Positions 7,808 to 16,503 of a stretch of DNA of 64,000 nt are shown here, piece by piece. Every line of letters begins with the position of its first letter. The first letter of the stretch is position 1. The position numbers were made by a program, and so were the translations under genes. The notes beneath the pieces were generated by a model. It saw only the letters and a list, made by a program, of their open reading frames with translations, had not been told where the DNA came from and did not search any database. Source of the DNA: Croceimicrobium hydrocarbonivorans (lineage in GTDB: Bacteria; Bacteroidota; Bacteroidia; Flavobacteriales; Schleiferiaceae); NCBI RefSeq assembly GCF_014524565.1, contig NZ_CP060139.1, forward strand, positions 3,293,501-3,357,500, read 5' to 3'.

Positions 7808-9016
7808 ATGCTGAAAGCCCCCCTACCGGCAAATGAAAAGGAGAGATTAGCCAATCTCTATGAGTATTCTCTTTTAGACACCATGGATGAAGAAGAATAC
7901 GATCAAATCACCAAAATGGCCTCTCTGCTTTGCGATGTTCCCATCAGTTTGATTTCATTAATCGATCGCAATCGACAATGGTTTAAGTCCCGGGTTGGAA
8001 TAGAATCGAGAGAAACCAGCAGGGATGAAGCTTTTTGTGCACATGCTATTTTGGAGGGAGAGCAAATTCTGGAGGTGCCAGATTCCAGAGAGGATGAGCG
8101 TTTTAATGATAATCCATTAGTGCTGGAAGATCCCAATATTGTATTCTATGCCGGGGTTCCCCTGATTAGCGATAATGATATGGCCTTGGGTACCTTATGT
8201 GTTATAGACCGGGTGCCCAGAGTTTTAACTGATGCACAGAAGGAAAGTCTAAAGATCTTGGCCGATCAGGTGGTGAAGCTTTTTGAGCTACATAAAGCCA
8301 GCTTGCAGAAAGACCGCTACTTGAAAGAATTGGAAGCGCGAAACAAAAGTTTGGAGGAATTTGCTCGAGTGGCGGCCCATGATATCAAATCGCCTTTGGC
8401 CAGTATCAAAGCCGCTTCACAAATGATTCTTTCCAAACCTGAAAATTTAGATGAGGAGCAATTGTCTTTGATGGAATTGCTCAATCAAAGCTCCGATCAA
8501 TTGAGTAGTTTAATCGAAGGAATCCTGCGCCACTCGCGCTCCAATGTGTTGATCTTGGAAGAGAAAAGCTGGTTCTCATTACCCGAATTGGTGGATGGCT
8601 GCATGAAAATGATGGCACCTTTAGGACAATGTCCCATCAAGGCAAAATATCCTGAAGGATTAAATCAGATCTATTCCAATCGCACTGCCTGGCAACAGAT
8701 CATTATCAATTTATTGGCCAATGCCATTAAGTACAATAATAATCCTGAGCCTCGCATTAAGGTGAAGGTGGAAGCCATAGGGCATGAGATTGAATTGAAG
8801 GTTTGCGATAATGGTCCGGGCATTCTCCCCGAAGATCAAGAGCGGATATTTAAGCTCTTTGAAACTACTCAAAACAAGGATCTAAGCGGAAGCACCGGTA
8901 CGGGTATCGGTTTGGCAACGGTGAAGAACATTGTATCGGGTTTGGGAGGTCAGATCGGCCTAGAGTCCAAGGTGGGAGAGGGATCGGCCTTTGTGGTGCA
9001 GATTCCGATTGTCTAG
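7808..9016 (+). CDS. GAF-domain sensor histidine kinase
   Basis: A 402-aa soluble kinase with no membrane helix. A GAF sensor occupies about residues 25-160 (VPISLISLIDRNRQWFKS; FYAGVPLI...LGTLCVID), followed by a short coiled coil. The dimerisation/phosphoacceptor helix has H191 in AAHDIKSPLASI, and the catalytic ATPase domain carries the N box NLLANAIKYN, the G1 box DNGPGI and the G2 box GTGIGLATVKN. It autophosphorylates on His in response to a ligand or redox cue bound by GAF. No response regulator lies beside it, so it is an orphan kinase. Confidence 0.93.
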   Translation: MLKAPLPANEKERLANLYEYSLLDTMDEEEYDQITKMASLLCDVPISLISLIDRNRQWFKSRVGIESRETSRDEAFCAHAILEGEQILEVPDSREDERFNDNPLVLEDPNIVFYAGVPLISDNDMALGTLCVIDRVPRVLTDAQKESLKILADQVVKLFELHKASLQKDRYLKELEARNKSLEEFARVAAHDIKSPLASIKAASQMILSKPENLDEEQLSLMELLNQSSDQLSSLIEGILRHSRSNVLILEEKSWFSLPELVDGCMKMMAPLGQCPIKAKYPEGLNQIYSNRTAWQQIIINLLANAIKYNNNPEPRIKVKVEAIGHEIELKVCDNGPGILPEDQERIFKLFETTQNKDLSGSTGTGIGLATVKNIVSGLGGQIGLESKVGEGSAFVVQIPIV

Positions 9017-9148
9017 TTTCAGCTTAGGATTTAAGCCTCAAAAAGGCATCAAAAACCATTCATCGCACATTTTGGTTCGTTGATCGATTTTTTAGCATCA
9101 CATCATTAGACTGTTTCATTTTTGCAGTGTACTAAGTGATTGACGACA

Positions 9149-11170
9149 ATGAAACAAAAAATCTTTTCCCTCGGTCTTGTAGCCTTAGCGCTTGCATCTT
9201 GTTCCAAAGAGGACTTACAGCAAGCCGTGCTCAACCCTTCAGTTGAAACCAATTTGAAGGAAGTAAAATTCCCATCCGACTTTAATTTCAGCACTGCGCG
9301 TGAGGTTGAGGCTCAGGTAATGGTTTTAGGATTAAATGATCAGCCTTTAGGCGGAACCCGCGTAAGCTTTTACAAAGGAAACCCTGAGCAAGGCGGAAAA
9401 TTAATCGGTGTAGGTGTAACCAACCCTGCTGGGATGTTGGAAATGCCTTTAAGCGTTCCTGCTTATACCAAAGATATTTATGTAGTTAGTCATACTACCG
9501 GTTTTGCTAATCAGCAAGTGGTAGCAGCGAGTGATTTCAATATCACTTTCGGTGGTAAGCCTCAAGCTCGCAATTTCGGTTTCGGAAAAACCAGTGGCGT
9601 ACAGGCCGTTACCCCAATTTCTGGAAACTATTATTATATGGGTGGCTTCACCACTGGTTCAGAAGCTGGATTCCCTTCTTACTTAGAAAACCCTGCTGAT
9701 GTGATCACTCAGGATTTCTTAGATGATGTGAATGCTTCTTTACCTGAAAGCTCTCCAGTACCCGTTTACAATCCTTCTTACTTAACCGTAGGAAATGAAT
9801 TAGACGTGGTAATCGACGATCGTAGTGATGTTTGGGTAACCTTTATTTCGGAAGGTGCCGGATACCGCAATGCTTTGGGTTACTATGTATTCGATTCTTC
9901 CAATCCTCCTGCCACTCCTGGCGATATCGATTCTATTTTCGTGGTATTACCTAATGCTTCCTTAGATGGATCAGGTGGTAAGTTAAATGCCGGTGATAAA
10001 GTGAAATTAGGCACCTTCGATGGTGGTAAAACCATTAGCTGGGTACTTTTCCAAAATGCCTGGACTGGTTCCGGTGTGAATGTGAATGCTCCTAAGTACT
10101 ATTCACGTATCGACTTCAATACCAATGAAAGCGACCCAAGCAAGCGTCAGCACACAGTACAATTAGCCGATATCGGCCGTCAGCTTTTATTAAATGGTTT
10201 CGAAGATCAAACCCGTAGTAATAACGGTTCTGATAATGACTTTAACGACTTAGTATTCTACGTAACTGCTAACCCTTGGGAAAACGTAAATATCGGTGGT
10301 ATTCCTCCGGTAACTCCAGAAAACGACTGTGATAATGATGGTGTTTCTGACGAAAGTGATGACTTCCCATGCGATGCTAGCCGCGCCGTACGCAATACCT
10401 ACACTGGTACCTTAGCTTACGAAGACTTATGGCCTTCTCAAGGTGACTACGACTTCAACGATATGGTGGTAGACTACGAAATCGACCACATCTTAAACGG
10501 AGCCAACAAATTGGTAGAAATTGAAGCCGATTGGACTGTACGCGCCATTGGTGCCGGATACGAAAACGGATTTGGCTACAGCTTCGATGGCTTGAGCCCT
10601 TCAGTAATCACCAGTGTAAACGGACATAATTTAAGCAAGAACATCATCACCAATGCTTCCAATGGAGTAGAAGCGGGTCAGAGCGATGCTACTATTATCG
10701 CCTTCGACAATGTGTTCGATGTAATGCCTAATCCTGGTACTAAGTTCATCAACACCGTGCCTGGCGAAGCTTCTGTAAACCCAGTTACCGTGAGCCAGAA
10801 AATTACTTTCAGTAGCCCACAAATTCAGTCCCAAGTTGGTTTACCTCCTTACAATGCCTTCATCTTCGTAAATGGAGATCGTGGTCGCGAGGTGCACTTA
10901 GCCGACAAAATGCCTACCGATTTAGCTGATGCTAATTACTTTGGACAAGAAGGTGACGCTACCGACTTAAACAGCGAATACACTTACAAAACTGCCAACG
11001 GATTACCTTGGGCGATCAATATCAGCGAAAGCTTTGATTACCCAGTAGAGTATACTCCGATTAACCAAGCTTACCTCAATTTTACTAGCTGGGCAATCAG
11101 CGGAGGTAGCAGTTATGCCGATTGGTTTACCGACGGTATTGGCAACCGAGATCTTGCGAAGATCTATTAA
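9149..11170 (+). CDS. LruC domain-containing lipoprotein (copy 1)
   Basis: A 673-aa predicted surface lipoprotein; the signal sequence ends at LALASC. Residues about 45-130 are a carboxypeptidase-regulatory/Ig-like domain (QPLGGTRVSFYKG...TNPAGMLEMPL). Next comes a DUF4114-like region around residues 215-380 (SDVWVTFISEGAG...DNDFNDLVFYV), then an acidic calcium-binding-like stretch (CDNDGVSDESDDFPCD). The C-terminal 270 residues are the LruC domain (YEDLWPSQGDYDFNDMVVDY). Function is unknown; LruC-domain proteins are outer-membrane lipoproteins. The start is the ATG at 9149. The next gene is a full-length tandem paralogue. Confidence 0.9.
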   Translation: MKQKIFSLGLVALALASCSKEDLQQAVLNPSVETNLKEVKFPSDFNFSTAREVEAQVMVLGLNDQPLGGTRVSFYKGNPEQGGKLIGVGVTNPAGMLEMPLSVPAYTKDIYVVSHTTGFANQQVVAASDFNITFGGKPQARNFGFGKTSGVQAVTPISGNYYYMGGFTTGSEAGFPSYLENPADVITQDFLDDVNASLPESSPVPVYNPSYLTVGNELDVVIDDRSDVWVTFISEGAGYRNALGYYVFDSSNPPATPGDIDSIFVVLPNASLDGSGGKLNAGDKVKLGTFDGGKTISWVLFQNAWTGSGVNVNAPKYYSRIDFNTNESDPSKRQHTVQLADIGRQLLLNGFEDQTRSNNGSDNDFNDLVFYVTANPWENVNIGGIPPVTPENDCDNDGVSDESDDFPCDASRAVRNTYTGTLAYEDLWPSQGDYDFNDMVVDYEIDHILNGANKLVEIEADWTVRAIGAGYENGFGYSFDGLSPSVITSVNGHNLSKNIITNASNGVEAGQSDATIIAFDNVFDVMPNPGTKFINTVPGEASVNPVTVSQKITFSSPQIQSQVGLPPYNAFIFVNGDRGREVHLADKMPTDLADANYFGQEGDATDLNSEYTYKTANGLPWAINISESFDYPVEYTPINQAYLNFTSWAISGGSSYADWFTDGIGNRDLAKIY

Positions 11171-11205
11171 AACGTCCCTATCTATACCCCTCTATACAGA
11201 GAAAC

Positions 11206-11242
11206 AGTCCGGCCTGGAGCAATCCTCGGCCGGGCTTTTTTT
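11206..11242 (+). terminator. Intrinsic terminator of LruC copy 1
   Basis: Stem GTCCGGCC / GGCCGGGC (one wobble) with a 13-nt loop and seven T residues. Confidence 0.85.
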
Positions 11243-11439
11243 GGGGGCTAAGCGGCCGTTAGACTTTTAAGAGGTATTTAGTGGTGTTTTAAAGCTCTAT
11301 TAATCAGTGACTAGACGGATAATCGATTGAAAAAAGCATTTCGTCTATTCATCGTGAATTCTCGGATGCTCATCGATTTTTAAGGGCCTTCAATGGGCAT
11401 TCTCAGCACATTTGCTGTGTAAATAAGAACAAAGCCCTT

Positions 11440-13467
11440 ATGAAAACCAAAGTTCTATCTCTAACCCTAATCGCTGCCTTCGCAGTGGCTTGTCAAAAAG
11501 ATAAAGAAGTACAGGATATTGCTTCTCCACAAGTGATTTCGGATATCAAGGATTTAAAGATTCCTTCCAATTTTGATTTTTCAACTTCTCGCGAAGTTCA
11601 AGCTTCTATCACTGTAAGGGGATCTAAGGATCAGCCATTAGGTGGTAAGCGTGTAAGTTTTTATAAGGGTGATCCTGATCAGGGAGCTGCTCTTTTAGGC
11701 GTTGGGGTAACCAACCCTGCCGGTATGTTGGATATGCCTTTACAGGTTCCTGCATATACTGAAGAAGTAACCGTTTTGGTGCATGCCAATGGTTTTGCCA
11801 ATAAGCAAGTGGTTTCTTCATTAACTGACATTAAGATCGACTTCGGCGGTAAGCCAGAAGAAAGAAATTTTGGAACCGGTAAAATGGCGGGTGCGCAAAC
11901 TCTAAGCCCTGCCGGAGCCAATTATTATTATATGGGTGGCTATTACACCGGTAAATACGGTGGTTTCCCCTTCTATTTAGAAAACCCTGGCGATAATATC
12001 AGTCAGCAATTCTTAGACGATGTAAATGCATCTTTACCCGAGAATATGCCTGTGCCTACCAATAATCCTCAGTATTTAACTGTAGGAAATGAATTAGACG
12101 TGGTGGTAGAAGACCGTAGTGATGTTTGGGTAACCTTCGTAAGTGAAGGAGCTGCCTATCGTAATAGCCTGGCTTATTATGTGTTTGACACGGATAATCC
12201 TCCGGCAACGCCGGCTGATATTGATTCTATTTACATTGTATTCCCGAATGCCTCATTCTTAAACGGCGGTGGCCAATTGCTTTCGGGCGATAAAGTGAAA
12301 TTAGGCACCTTCGATGGTGGTAAAACCATTAGCTGGGTATTAATCCAGGAAGGTTGGAATGGCTATGGAGTAAACATCAATAAGCCCAAATACTATTCTA
12401 ATATCGACTTCAATACCAATGAACCTCAGAGCAGCAAGCGTCAGCATACGGTTCAGTTATTAGACATTGGTCGTCAGCTTTTATTGAATGCCTTCGAAGA
12501 TCAAACTCGTAGCTATAATGGTTCGGATGATGATTTCAACGACCTGGTATTCTATGTAACGGCTAACCCTTGGGAGAACGTAAACACCGGTGGAATTCCT
12601 CCTGTAACTCCAGAGGATGATTGTGATAACGATGGTGTTTCTGACGAAAGTGATGATTTCCCATGTGATGCCAGTCGCGCGGTACGCAGCACCTTCACCG
12701 GAACTTTGGCTTACGAAGACTTATGGCCTTCACAAGGTGACTACGACTTTAACGATTTGGTGGTGGATTACGAGATCGATCACATCTTAAACGGATCTAA
12801 CTTATTAGTGGAAGTGGAAGCCGATTGGACTATCCGCGCTGTAGGAGCTGGTTTCGACAATGGTTTTGGTTGGAGCTTCGATGGCTTGAATCCTAATGTG
12901 GTGAGCAGTGTAAACGGTCAGAATTTGAATGAAGGTTTGATTTCCAATTCGGCCAATGGCACCGAGGGTGGACAAAGCTCAGCTACTATCATTGCCTTCG
13001 ACAATGTGTTTAATGTAATGCCTAATCAGGGTACGCAGTTTATCAATACCCTTCCGGGTGAAGCGACTCAAAGTCCGGTTACGGTTAGCAATAAAGTGGT
13101 GTTTACTAGTCCACAGCAACAGGCTACCGTAGGCTTACCTCCTTACAATCCATTCATCTTCGTAAATGGCGATCGTACTAAGGAAGTGCATTTAGCCGAC
13201 AAGATGCCAACGGATCTGGCCAATGTGTCGGACTTCGGAACCGGATCGGACGCTACTGATGTAAACGGAAACTTTACCTATAAAACTGCAAATGGATTGC
13301 CTTGGGCTATTCATATCAGCGAAAGCTTTGATTATCCGGCCGAATTCCAGCCGATTAATGAAGCCTACTTAAACTTCGCAATCTGGGCTACCAGCGGCGG
13401 GGCCAGCAATACCGATTGGTTTACCGATGCCATAGGCAACCGCGAGGTGACTAAGATATTTCAATAA
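11440..13467 (+). CDS. LruC domain-containing lipoprotein (copy 2)
   Basis: A 675-aa paralogue of the gene at 9149, colinear over its full length with the same domain order: lipobox AFAVAC, Ig-like domain, DUF4114-like region, acidic repeat, LruC domain. Long blocks around the acidic repeat and the LruC start are nearly identical at protein level, while the first 100 residues and short loops differ. The resemblance continues past the stop: both genes are followed by almost the same 25-nt sequence around CATCTATACCCCTCTATAC before their different terminators. This is a whole-gene tandem duplication. Each copy has its own terminator and a 200-270 bp upstream region, so they may be expressed independently. 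Confidence 0.9.
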   Translation: MKTKVLSLTLIAAFAVACQKDKEVQDIASPQVISDIKDLKIPSNFDFSTSREVQASITVRGSKDQPLGGKRVSFYKGDPDQGAALLGVGVTNPAGMLDMPLQVPAYTEEVTVLVHANGFANKQVVSSLTDIKIDFGGKPEERNFGTGKMAGAQTLSPAGANYYYMGGYYTGKYGGFPFYLENPGDNISQQFLDDVNASLPENMPVPTNNPQYLTVGNELDVVVEDRSDVWVTFVSEGAAYRNSLAYYVFDTDNPPATPADIDSIYIVFPNASFLNGGGQLLSGDKVKLGTFDGGKTISWVLIQEGWNGYGVNINKPKYYSNIDFNTNEPQSSKRQHTVQLLDIGRQLLLNAFEDQTRSYNGSDDDFNDLVFYVTANPWENVNTGGIPPVTPEDDCDNDGVSDESDDFPCDASRAVRSTFTGTLAYEDLWPSQGDYDFNDLVVDYEIDHILNGSNLLVEVEADWTIRAVGAGFDNGFGWSFDGLNPNVVSSVNGQNLNEGLISNSANGTEGGQSSATIIAFDNVFNVMPNQGTQFINTLPGEATQSPVTVSNKVVFTSPQQQATVGLPPYNPFIFVNGDRTKEVHLADKMPTDLANVSDFGTGSDATDVNGNFTYKTANGLPWAIHISESFDYPAEFQPINEAYLNFAIWATSGGASNTDWFTDAIGNREVTKIFQ

Positions 13468-13498
13468 GTCCCCATCTATACCCCTCTATACGAGAGCT

Positions 13499-13537
13499 AA
13501 CCCGACTGCTGATTTTATTGGTAGTCGGGTTTAGTTC
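13499..13537 (+). terminator. Intrinsic terminator of LruC copy 2
   Basis: Stem AACCCGACT / AGTCGGGTT around a 15-nt loop, followed by a short T-rich stretch. It is weaker in its T tail than the other terminators here. Confidence 0.7.
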
Positions 13538-13614
13538 ATTTTAGGCGCCTGACAATTCGGCCGATTTGGCAAGAGGGCAGGGCCTTTGCGGCCTGAAGGG
13601 AAAATATTTCAATT

Positions 13615-14043
13615 ATGTCAAAAGTACAAGCGAACGACACTGTTGTAGTGCATTACCAAGGCCGTCTGGAAAGTGGTGAGGTATTCGATGATTCGAATGG
13701 TCGCGATCCGCTGGAGATTAGCCTGGGCCAGGGAATGGTAATTCCTGGTTTTGAGAATGCCCTTATCGACATGGAAGTTAGCGAGAAGAAAACCGTGAAC
13801 ATTCCTGCCGCTGAGGCCTATGGTGAGCATCGTGCGGAATTGGTGCAGGAAGTTCCCAAGAACCAATTACCGGAAGAAATTAAGCCTGAAGTAGGTATGC
13901 AATTGGTGTCTCAAACTCCTGATGGGCAGCAGATCCCACTGATTGTAACCGAAGTAGGCGAAGAAGCAATTACTGTAGATGCCAATCCTCCTTTAGCGGG
14001 AAAAGATCTGATTTTCGATCTGGAATTGGTAGCGATTAAATAA
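13615..14043 (+). CDS. FKBP-type peptidyl-prolyl isomerase (SlyD-like)
   Basis: A 142-aa cytoplasmic isomerase without signal peptide. The FKBP half-barrel is split by an IF (insert-in-flap) chaperone domain as in SlyD: VVVHYQGRLESGEVFDDSNG at the start, VIPGFENALIDM in the core, PAAEAYGEHR leading into the flap insert, and the closing strand NPPLAGKDLIFDLELV. It speeds up proline isomerisation and acts as a folding helper. The His-rich metal-binding tail of E. coli SlyD is absent. It lies just upstream of tRNA-Pro. Confidence 0.93.
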   Translation: MSKVQANDTVVVHYQGRLESGEVFDDSNGRDPLEISLGQGMVIPGFENALIDMEVSEKKTVNIPAAEAYGEHRAELVQEVPKNQLPEEIKPEVGMQLVSQTPDGQQIPLIVTEVGEEAITVDANPPLAGKDLIFDLELVAIK

Positions 14044-14080
14044 GCTAGAGGAGACGGGGATTTCGGGCCTAAAAAAGGCT

Positions 14081-14109
14081 TTGCAATTCCATTTCCTTAA
14101 TTATATTTG
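14081..14109 (+). promoter_or_regulatory. Promoter of tRNA-Pro
   Basis: TTG at 14081-14083, an 18-bp spacer, then TATATTTG at 14102-14109: a perfect match to the Bacteroidota TTG / TAnnTTTG pattern. The predicted transcript starts about 17 nt before the tRNA and includes a small GCCCGC/GCGGGC hairpin at 14112-14130. Confidence 0.75.
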
Positions 14110-14132
14110 CAGCCCGCAAAATACGCGGGCAT

Positions 14133-14205
14133 CGGGATGTAGCTCAGTTGGTAGAGTACACGTCTGGGGGGCGTGTGGTCGCTGGTTCAAGTCCAGTCAT
14201 CCCGA
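14133..14205 (+). tRNA. tRNA-Pro (anticodon GGG)
   Basis: A full cloverleaf. The acceptor stem CGGGATG pairs with CATCCCG, the D-stem is GCTC/GAGT, the anticodon stem CACGT/GCGTG holds a loop CTGGGGG that gives anticodon GGG (codons CCC and CCU), and the T arm is GCTGG-TTCAAGT-CCAGT. The discriminator is A; CCA is not encoded. Its 3' end is the integration target of the element that follows. The last 12 bases of the gene plus one more are repeated at 18422-18434. Confidence 0.93.
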
Positions 14206-14206
14206 C
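14194..14206 (+). repeat. attL: left direct repeat of the element (tRNA-Pro 3' end)
   Basis: CAGTCATCCCGAC, identical to the copy at 18422-18434. The base before it differs (C against A), and beyond it the sequences share only short AT-rich similarity. Confidence 0.8.
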
Positions 14207-14212
14207 ACAATT

Positions 14213-14251
14213 AAAGCATAACCATCTTAAAATTAGATAGTTATGCTTTTT
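14213..14251 (+). terminator. Element-borne terminator behind tRNA-Pro
   Basis: A 15-bp stem with one mismatch (AAAGCATAACCATCT / AGATAGTTATGCTTT), a 7-nt loop and a T tail, starting 8 bp after the tRNA. It lies inside the element, so it replaces the original terminator now found at 18443. Confidence 0.85.
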
Positions 14252-14272
14252 ACGTTAGAAATACGTTAAACT

Positions 14273-14503
14273 TTATAGATCAAGATAGCCATCCAGTACA
14301 CCTTGTTTAGCCTTTTCCATTAAATCCGTTTTTGTACTTACAGGAACTGAAATATAATGATAATCGTTTGGTAGATGCGCACTATCAAAGGTGATATCGA
14401 TATTATCTTCTGTTAAAATGATTGAGCCAATTGCAGATAAGGGAAGAAAGACATCCTTTTGTAATTTGTCTTTGGTTAAAATTTCAACGTGAATAAACTT
14501 CAT
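14273..14503 (-). CDS. Small hypothetical protein of the element
   Basis: A 76-aa protein starting at the ATG at 14503; a TTG two codons earlier is also possible. It appears as alternating strands, with KFIHVEILTKDK at the start and ILTEDNIDITFDS in the middle, followed by a C-terminal helix. No known domain is recognised. It lies next to attL and is read toward it. Coding potential is supported only by an open frame of sensible composition. Confidence 0.55.
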   Translation of the reverse strand: MKFIHVEILTKDKLQKDVFLPLSAIGSIILTEDNIDITFDSAHLPNDYHYISVPVSTKTDLMEKAKQGVLDGYLDL

Positions 14504-14679
14504 AATCAATTATTTTTTGGTTTAAGCCAAAGATACGGGCTAGCCCTTTAAATACTTTCGATTGTTGATAATCTTGGAAAACAACTGTTTGGGGCTTTTC
14601 CTAAAAATCAGAAAAAGTGTAAATCCAACTGGTGCGGGAACTTATTAATAAGTTGAAAATAATTGAACCCCCCTTACCC

Positions 14680-14829
14680 CCTTTAAGAATAGTTGAGTAG
14701 ATCAGTGTAATTGAGTAGACCACCAATAAAAATAAGGGTGAAATATTGACCATTATCAGACACTACTTTTGAGCTATTACTGGGATACAGACGATTTAAT
14801 ACTATGTTATTAGAAGGTATTAAAAAAAC
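14680..14829. repeat. Element intergenic repeat, copy A
   Basis: The core at 14758-14828 is nearly identical to cores at 16237 and 16433: it opens with AGACACTAC, contains GCTATTACTGGGATACAGAC and ends in GGTATTAAAAAA. Within the core, TTTAATAC and GTATTAAA form an 8-bp inverted repeat with a 14-nt loop. Similarity extends upstream (a GTTGAGTAGA-like block at about 14690, AAATAAGG/GTGAAA at about 14730) as in the other copies. It lies downstream of the gene at 14928-16085. See the findings for possible roles. Confidence 0.85.
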
Positions 14830-14830
14830 A

Positions 14831-14854
14831 AAAGAGGGTCATTTAACCCTCTTT
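14831..14854 (-). terminator. Terminator of the possible Rep gene
   Basis: A perfect 9-bp stem AAAGAGGGT / ACCCTCTTT with a 6-nt loop. Read on the minus strand it is followed by a T-rich run and lies 74 bp after the stop of the gene ending at 14928. A degenerate version follows repeat copy B. Confidence 0.75.
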
Positions 14855-14927
14855 AATTTTATAGTGTAAGCAATAGATATAGCGTGTGAAATTGCCTTAA
14901 CTATATATTGTTTTTTGATAAATATGT

Positions 14928-16085
14928 TTAAGTAAATAAGCTTTGTAGCCCTATTTCGGTCTGAGGTTTATTAACATCACGCTTATTTTTATTTATCATT
15001 CTTTGTATTTGATAAATATTATCAGTTGTCAAATGCCCTAATCTTTGCAACATTTCCAAATACCCCTGTTGTGCCTTTTCTATTGGGTCAAATTCTTCCA
15101 CCTGTTTAGGGTTTCTTTTTTTGCTTATATTTTTAATTTTAGATATTGGCATAAATGAATAATTAATTTTTAAAAGTTTATCGTTGTTTACAATAATCTT
15201 ATTCAAGTATATATAAAATAATGATAATTTATAGTCGGAATTATTTAATATGCAATCAATGTTTATATCATAATACCCATTAGACGTAACTGCCATATAT
15301 TCCATTTTTTCCATATCATTTATTTTATTATATTGATATGAACTAATAGATTTAGAACCGTTTATGTATTCCTTATTTTTTGAAACTAAAAAAGATTGAT
15401 GATTTGGGATAACTAATTCCATTCTGAAAAAATCCTTCCCTGTGTCAATCCCTTGACAACTTAGATGATCGGTGATATAATGCCTTTTTTGTGAGTTTTT
15501 TAGCAGTTTTCGCTTGTTTTCAAGCCTTATTAGCGGCTTTTTAGCTGTTTTTATATCACTCTTAAAATCGTCTGATTTATGTAGTATATACTTACTTTCA
15601 TTATTTTCAGACCTTTTATATGTATTAGACGTATATTCTATGCCATAATAACTTCCTATATAATTTTTAGTCAATTCTAGGTTGTTGTTATTTATTAATC
15701 TGTTATACCTTTTAATTATATTATAATTGGTATCAATCGCTAGTTCCAATTGAGAAATGTAATTATCTTTATTAAAGTTTAGGTCAATAAAGCTGGTTAA
15801 AGCAATTACTTGTTTCCTGTTAGTGTATAAAGGTTTATTAAAGAATTTTATTGTGTTTAAATTGGGCTTATAACGAGAATCTAAACAAAGTGTACCCAAC
15901 TCTATATCATTCTTTATGATAATTTTTTGGATTTTATAATTTTGGTCAATCTGTTGGGTCGGGTCTTTAATTTGGTAACCACCTAGAATAAAAATATTTA
16001 AAATATCTTCGTTTAAAATATCAGAGAATGTATTAAACGAATAATATAACTTATCTACACTTATTACAATTTTATCTTGTTTCAA
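14928..16085 (-). CDS. AT-rich element protein, possible replication initiator
   Basis: A 385-aa protein, very rich in Asn, Ile, Lys and Tyr because of the local AT content. The only possible start in a sensible place is TTG at 16085, since there is no in-frame ATG before the middle of the gene and a stop lies just upstream. The pattern ISQLELAIDTNYN, a basic helix RLENKRKLLKNSQKRHYI and the strand FFRMELVIP faintly resemble rolling-circle Rep proteins of the Rep_trans type, where paired Asp/Glu strands hold the metal. No certain catalytic Tyr or HUH motif was identified. Flanking repeats on both sides would fit an origin. Treat the function as a guess. Confidence 0.6.
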   Translation of the reverse strand: MKQDKIVISVDKLYYSFNTFSDILNEDILNIFILGGYQIKDPTQQIDQNYKIQKIIIKNDIELGTLCLDSRYKPNLNTIKFFNKPLYTNRKQVIALTSFIDLNFNKDNYISQLELAIDTNYNIIKRYNRLINNNNLELTKNYIGSYYGIEYTSNTYKRSENNESKYILHKSDDFKSDIKTAKKPLIRLENKRKLLKNSQKRHYITDHLSCQGIDTGKDFFRMELVIPNHQSFLVSKNKEYINGSKSISSYQYNKINDMEKMEYMAVTSNGYYDINIDCILNNSDYKLSLFYIYLNKIIVNNDKLLKINYSFMPISKIKNISKKRNPKQVEEFDPIEKAQQGYLEMLQRLGHLTTDNIYQIQRMINKNKRDVNKPQTEIGLQSLFT

Positions 16086-16236
16086 ATCACACGCTTATTT
16101 TACTTATATATTAAGGTGTGGGTGTTTGTTTAGTGGTTTAAAGTGGTAAATGCGATATTATTTAATTATCAAATATTGATTAAAATAATCAGTATCTATA
16201 TTTATAGATGTCTGAGGTGTAATACTGACTATTTTT

Positions 16237-16306
16237 AGACAATACTTTTAAGCTATTACTGAGATACAGACGATTTAATACTATGTTATTAGAAGGTATT
16301 AAAAAA
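16237..16306. repeat. Element intergenic repeat, copy B
   Basis: A 70-bp core matching copies A and C with a few changes (AGACAATAC for AGACACTAC; GAGATACAG for GGGATACAG). The inner TTTAATAC / GTATTAAA hairpin is conserved. It is followed by a degenerate GAGGG...CCCT hairpin. Spacing from copy B to copy C is 196 bp, suggesting a repeated unit of about that length. Confidence 0.85.
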
Positions 16307-16432
16307 TAATCGAGGGTCACTAGAGTCCCTTTATAAGTAGTTGATTAGACCAGTGTATTAGAATTGAATAGAAGTCACCAGTCTATCTATGTAGATTAGC
16401 GACCAAATAAGGCTGAAAATCTTATCATTTTT

Positions 16433-16501
16433 AGACACTACTTTTAAGCTATTACTGGGATACAGACGATTTAATACTATGTTATTAGAAGGTATTAGAA
16501 A
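16433..16501. repeat. Element intergenic repeat, copy C
   Basis: Core copy immediately downstream (minus strand) of the excisionase-like gene, ending 3 bp before its stop codon. It is closer to copy A than to copy B. The upstream extension AAATAAGG with CTGAAAA is also shared with copy A. Confidence 0.85.
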
Positions 16502-16503
16502 AT

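Noticed and set aside
7808-9016. Phytochrome or cyclase function for the GAF protein
   Set aside because: No chromophore-binding Cys context or PHY domain, and the C-terminus is a standard histidine kinase.
14680-16503. CRISPR-like or IS-derived origin for the three element repeats
   Set aside because: Only three copies, up to 1.5 kb apart, with no spacer pattern, no terminal inverted repeats and no target duplications.
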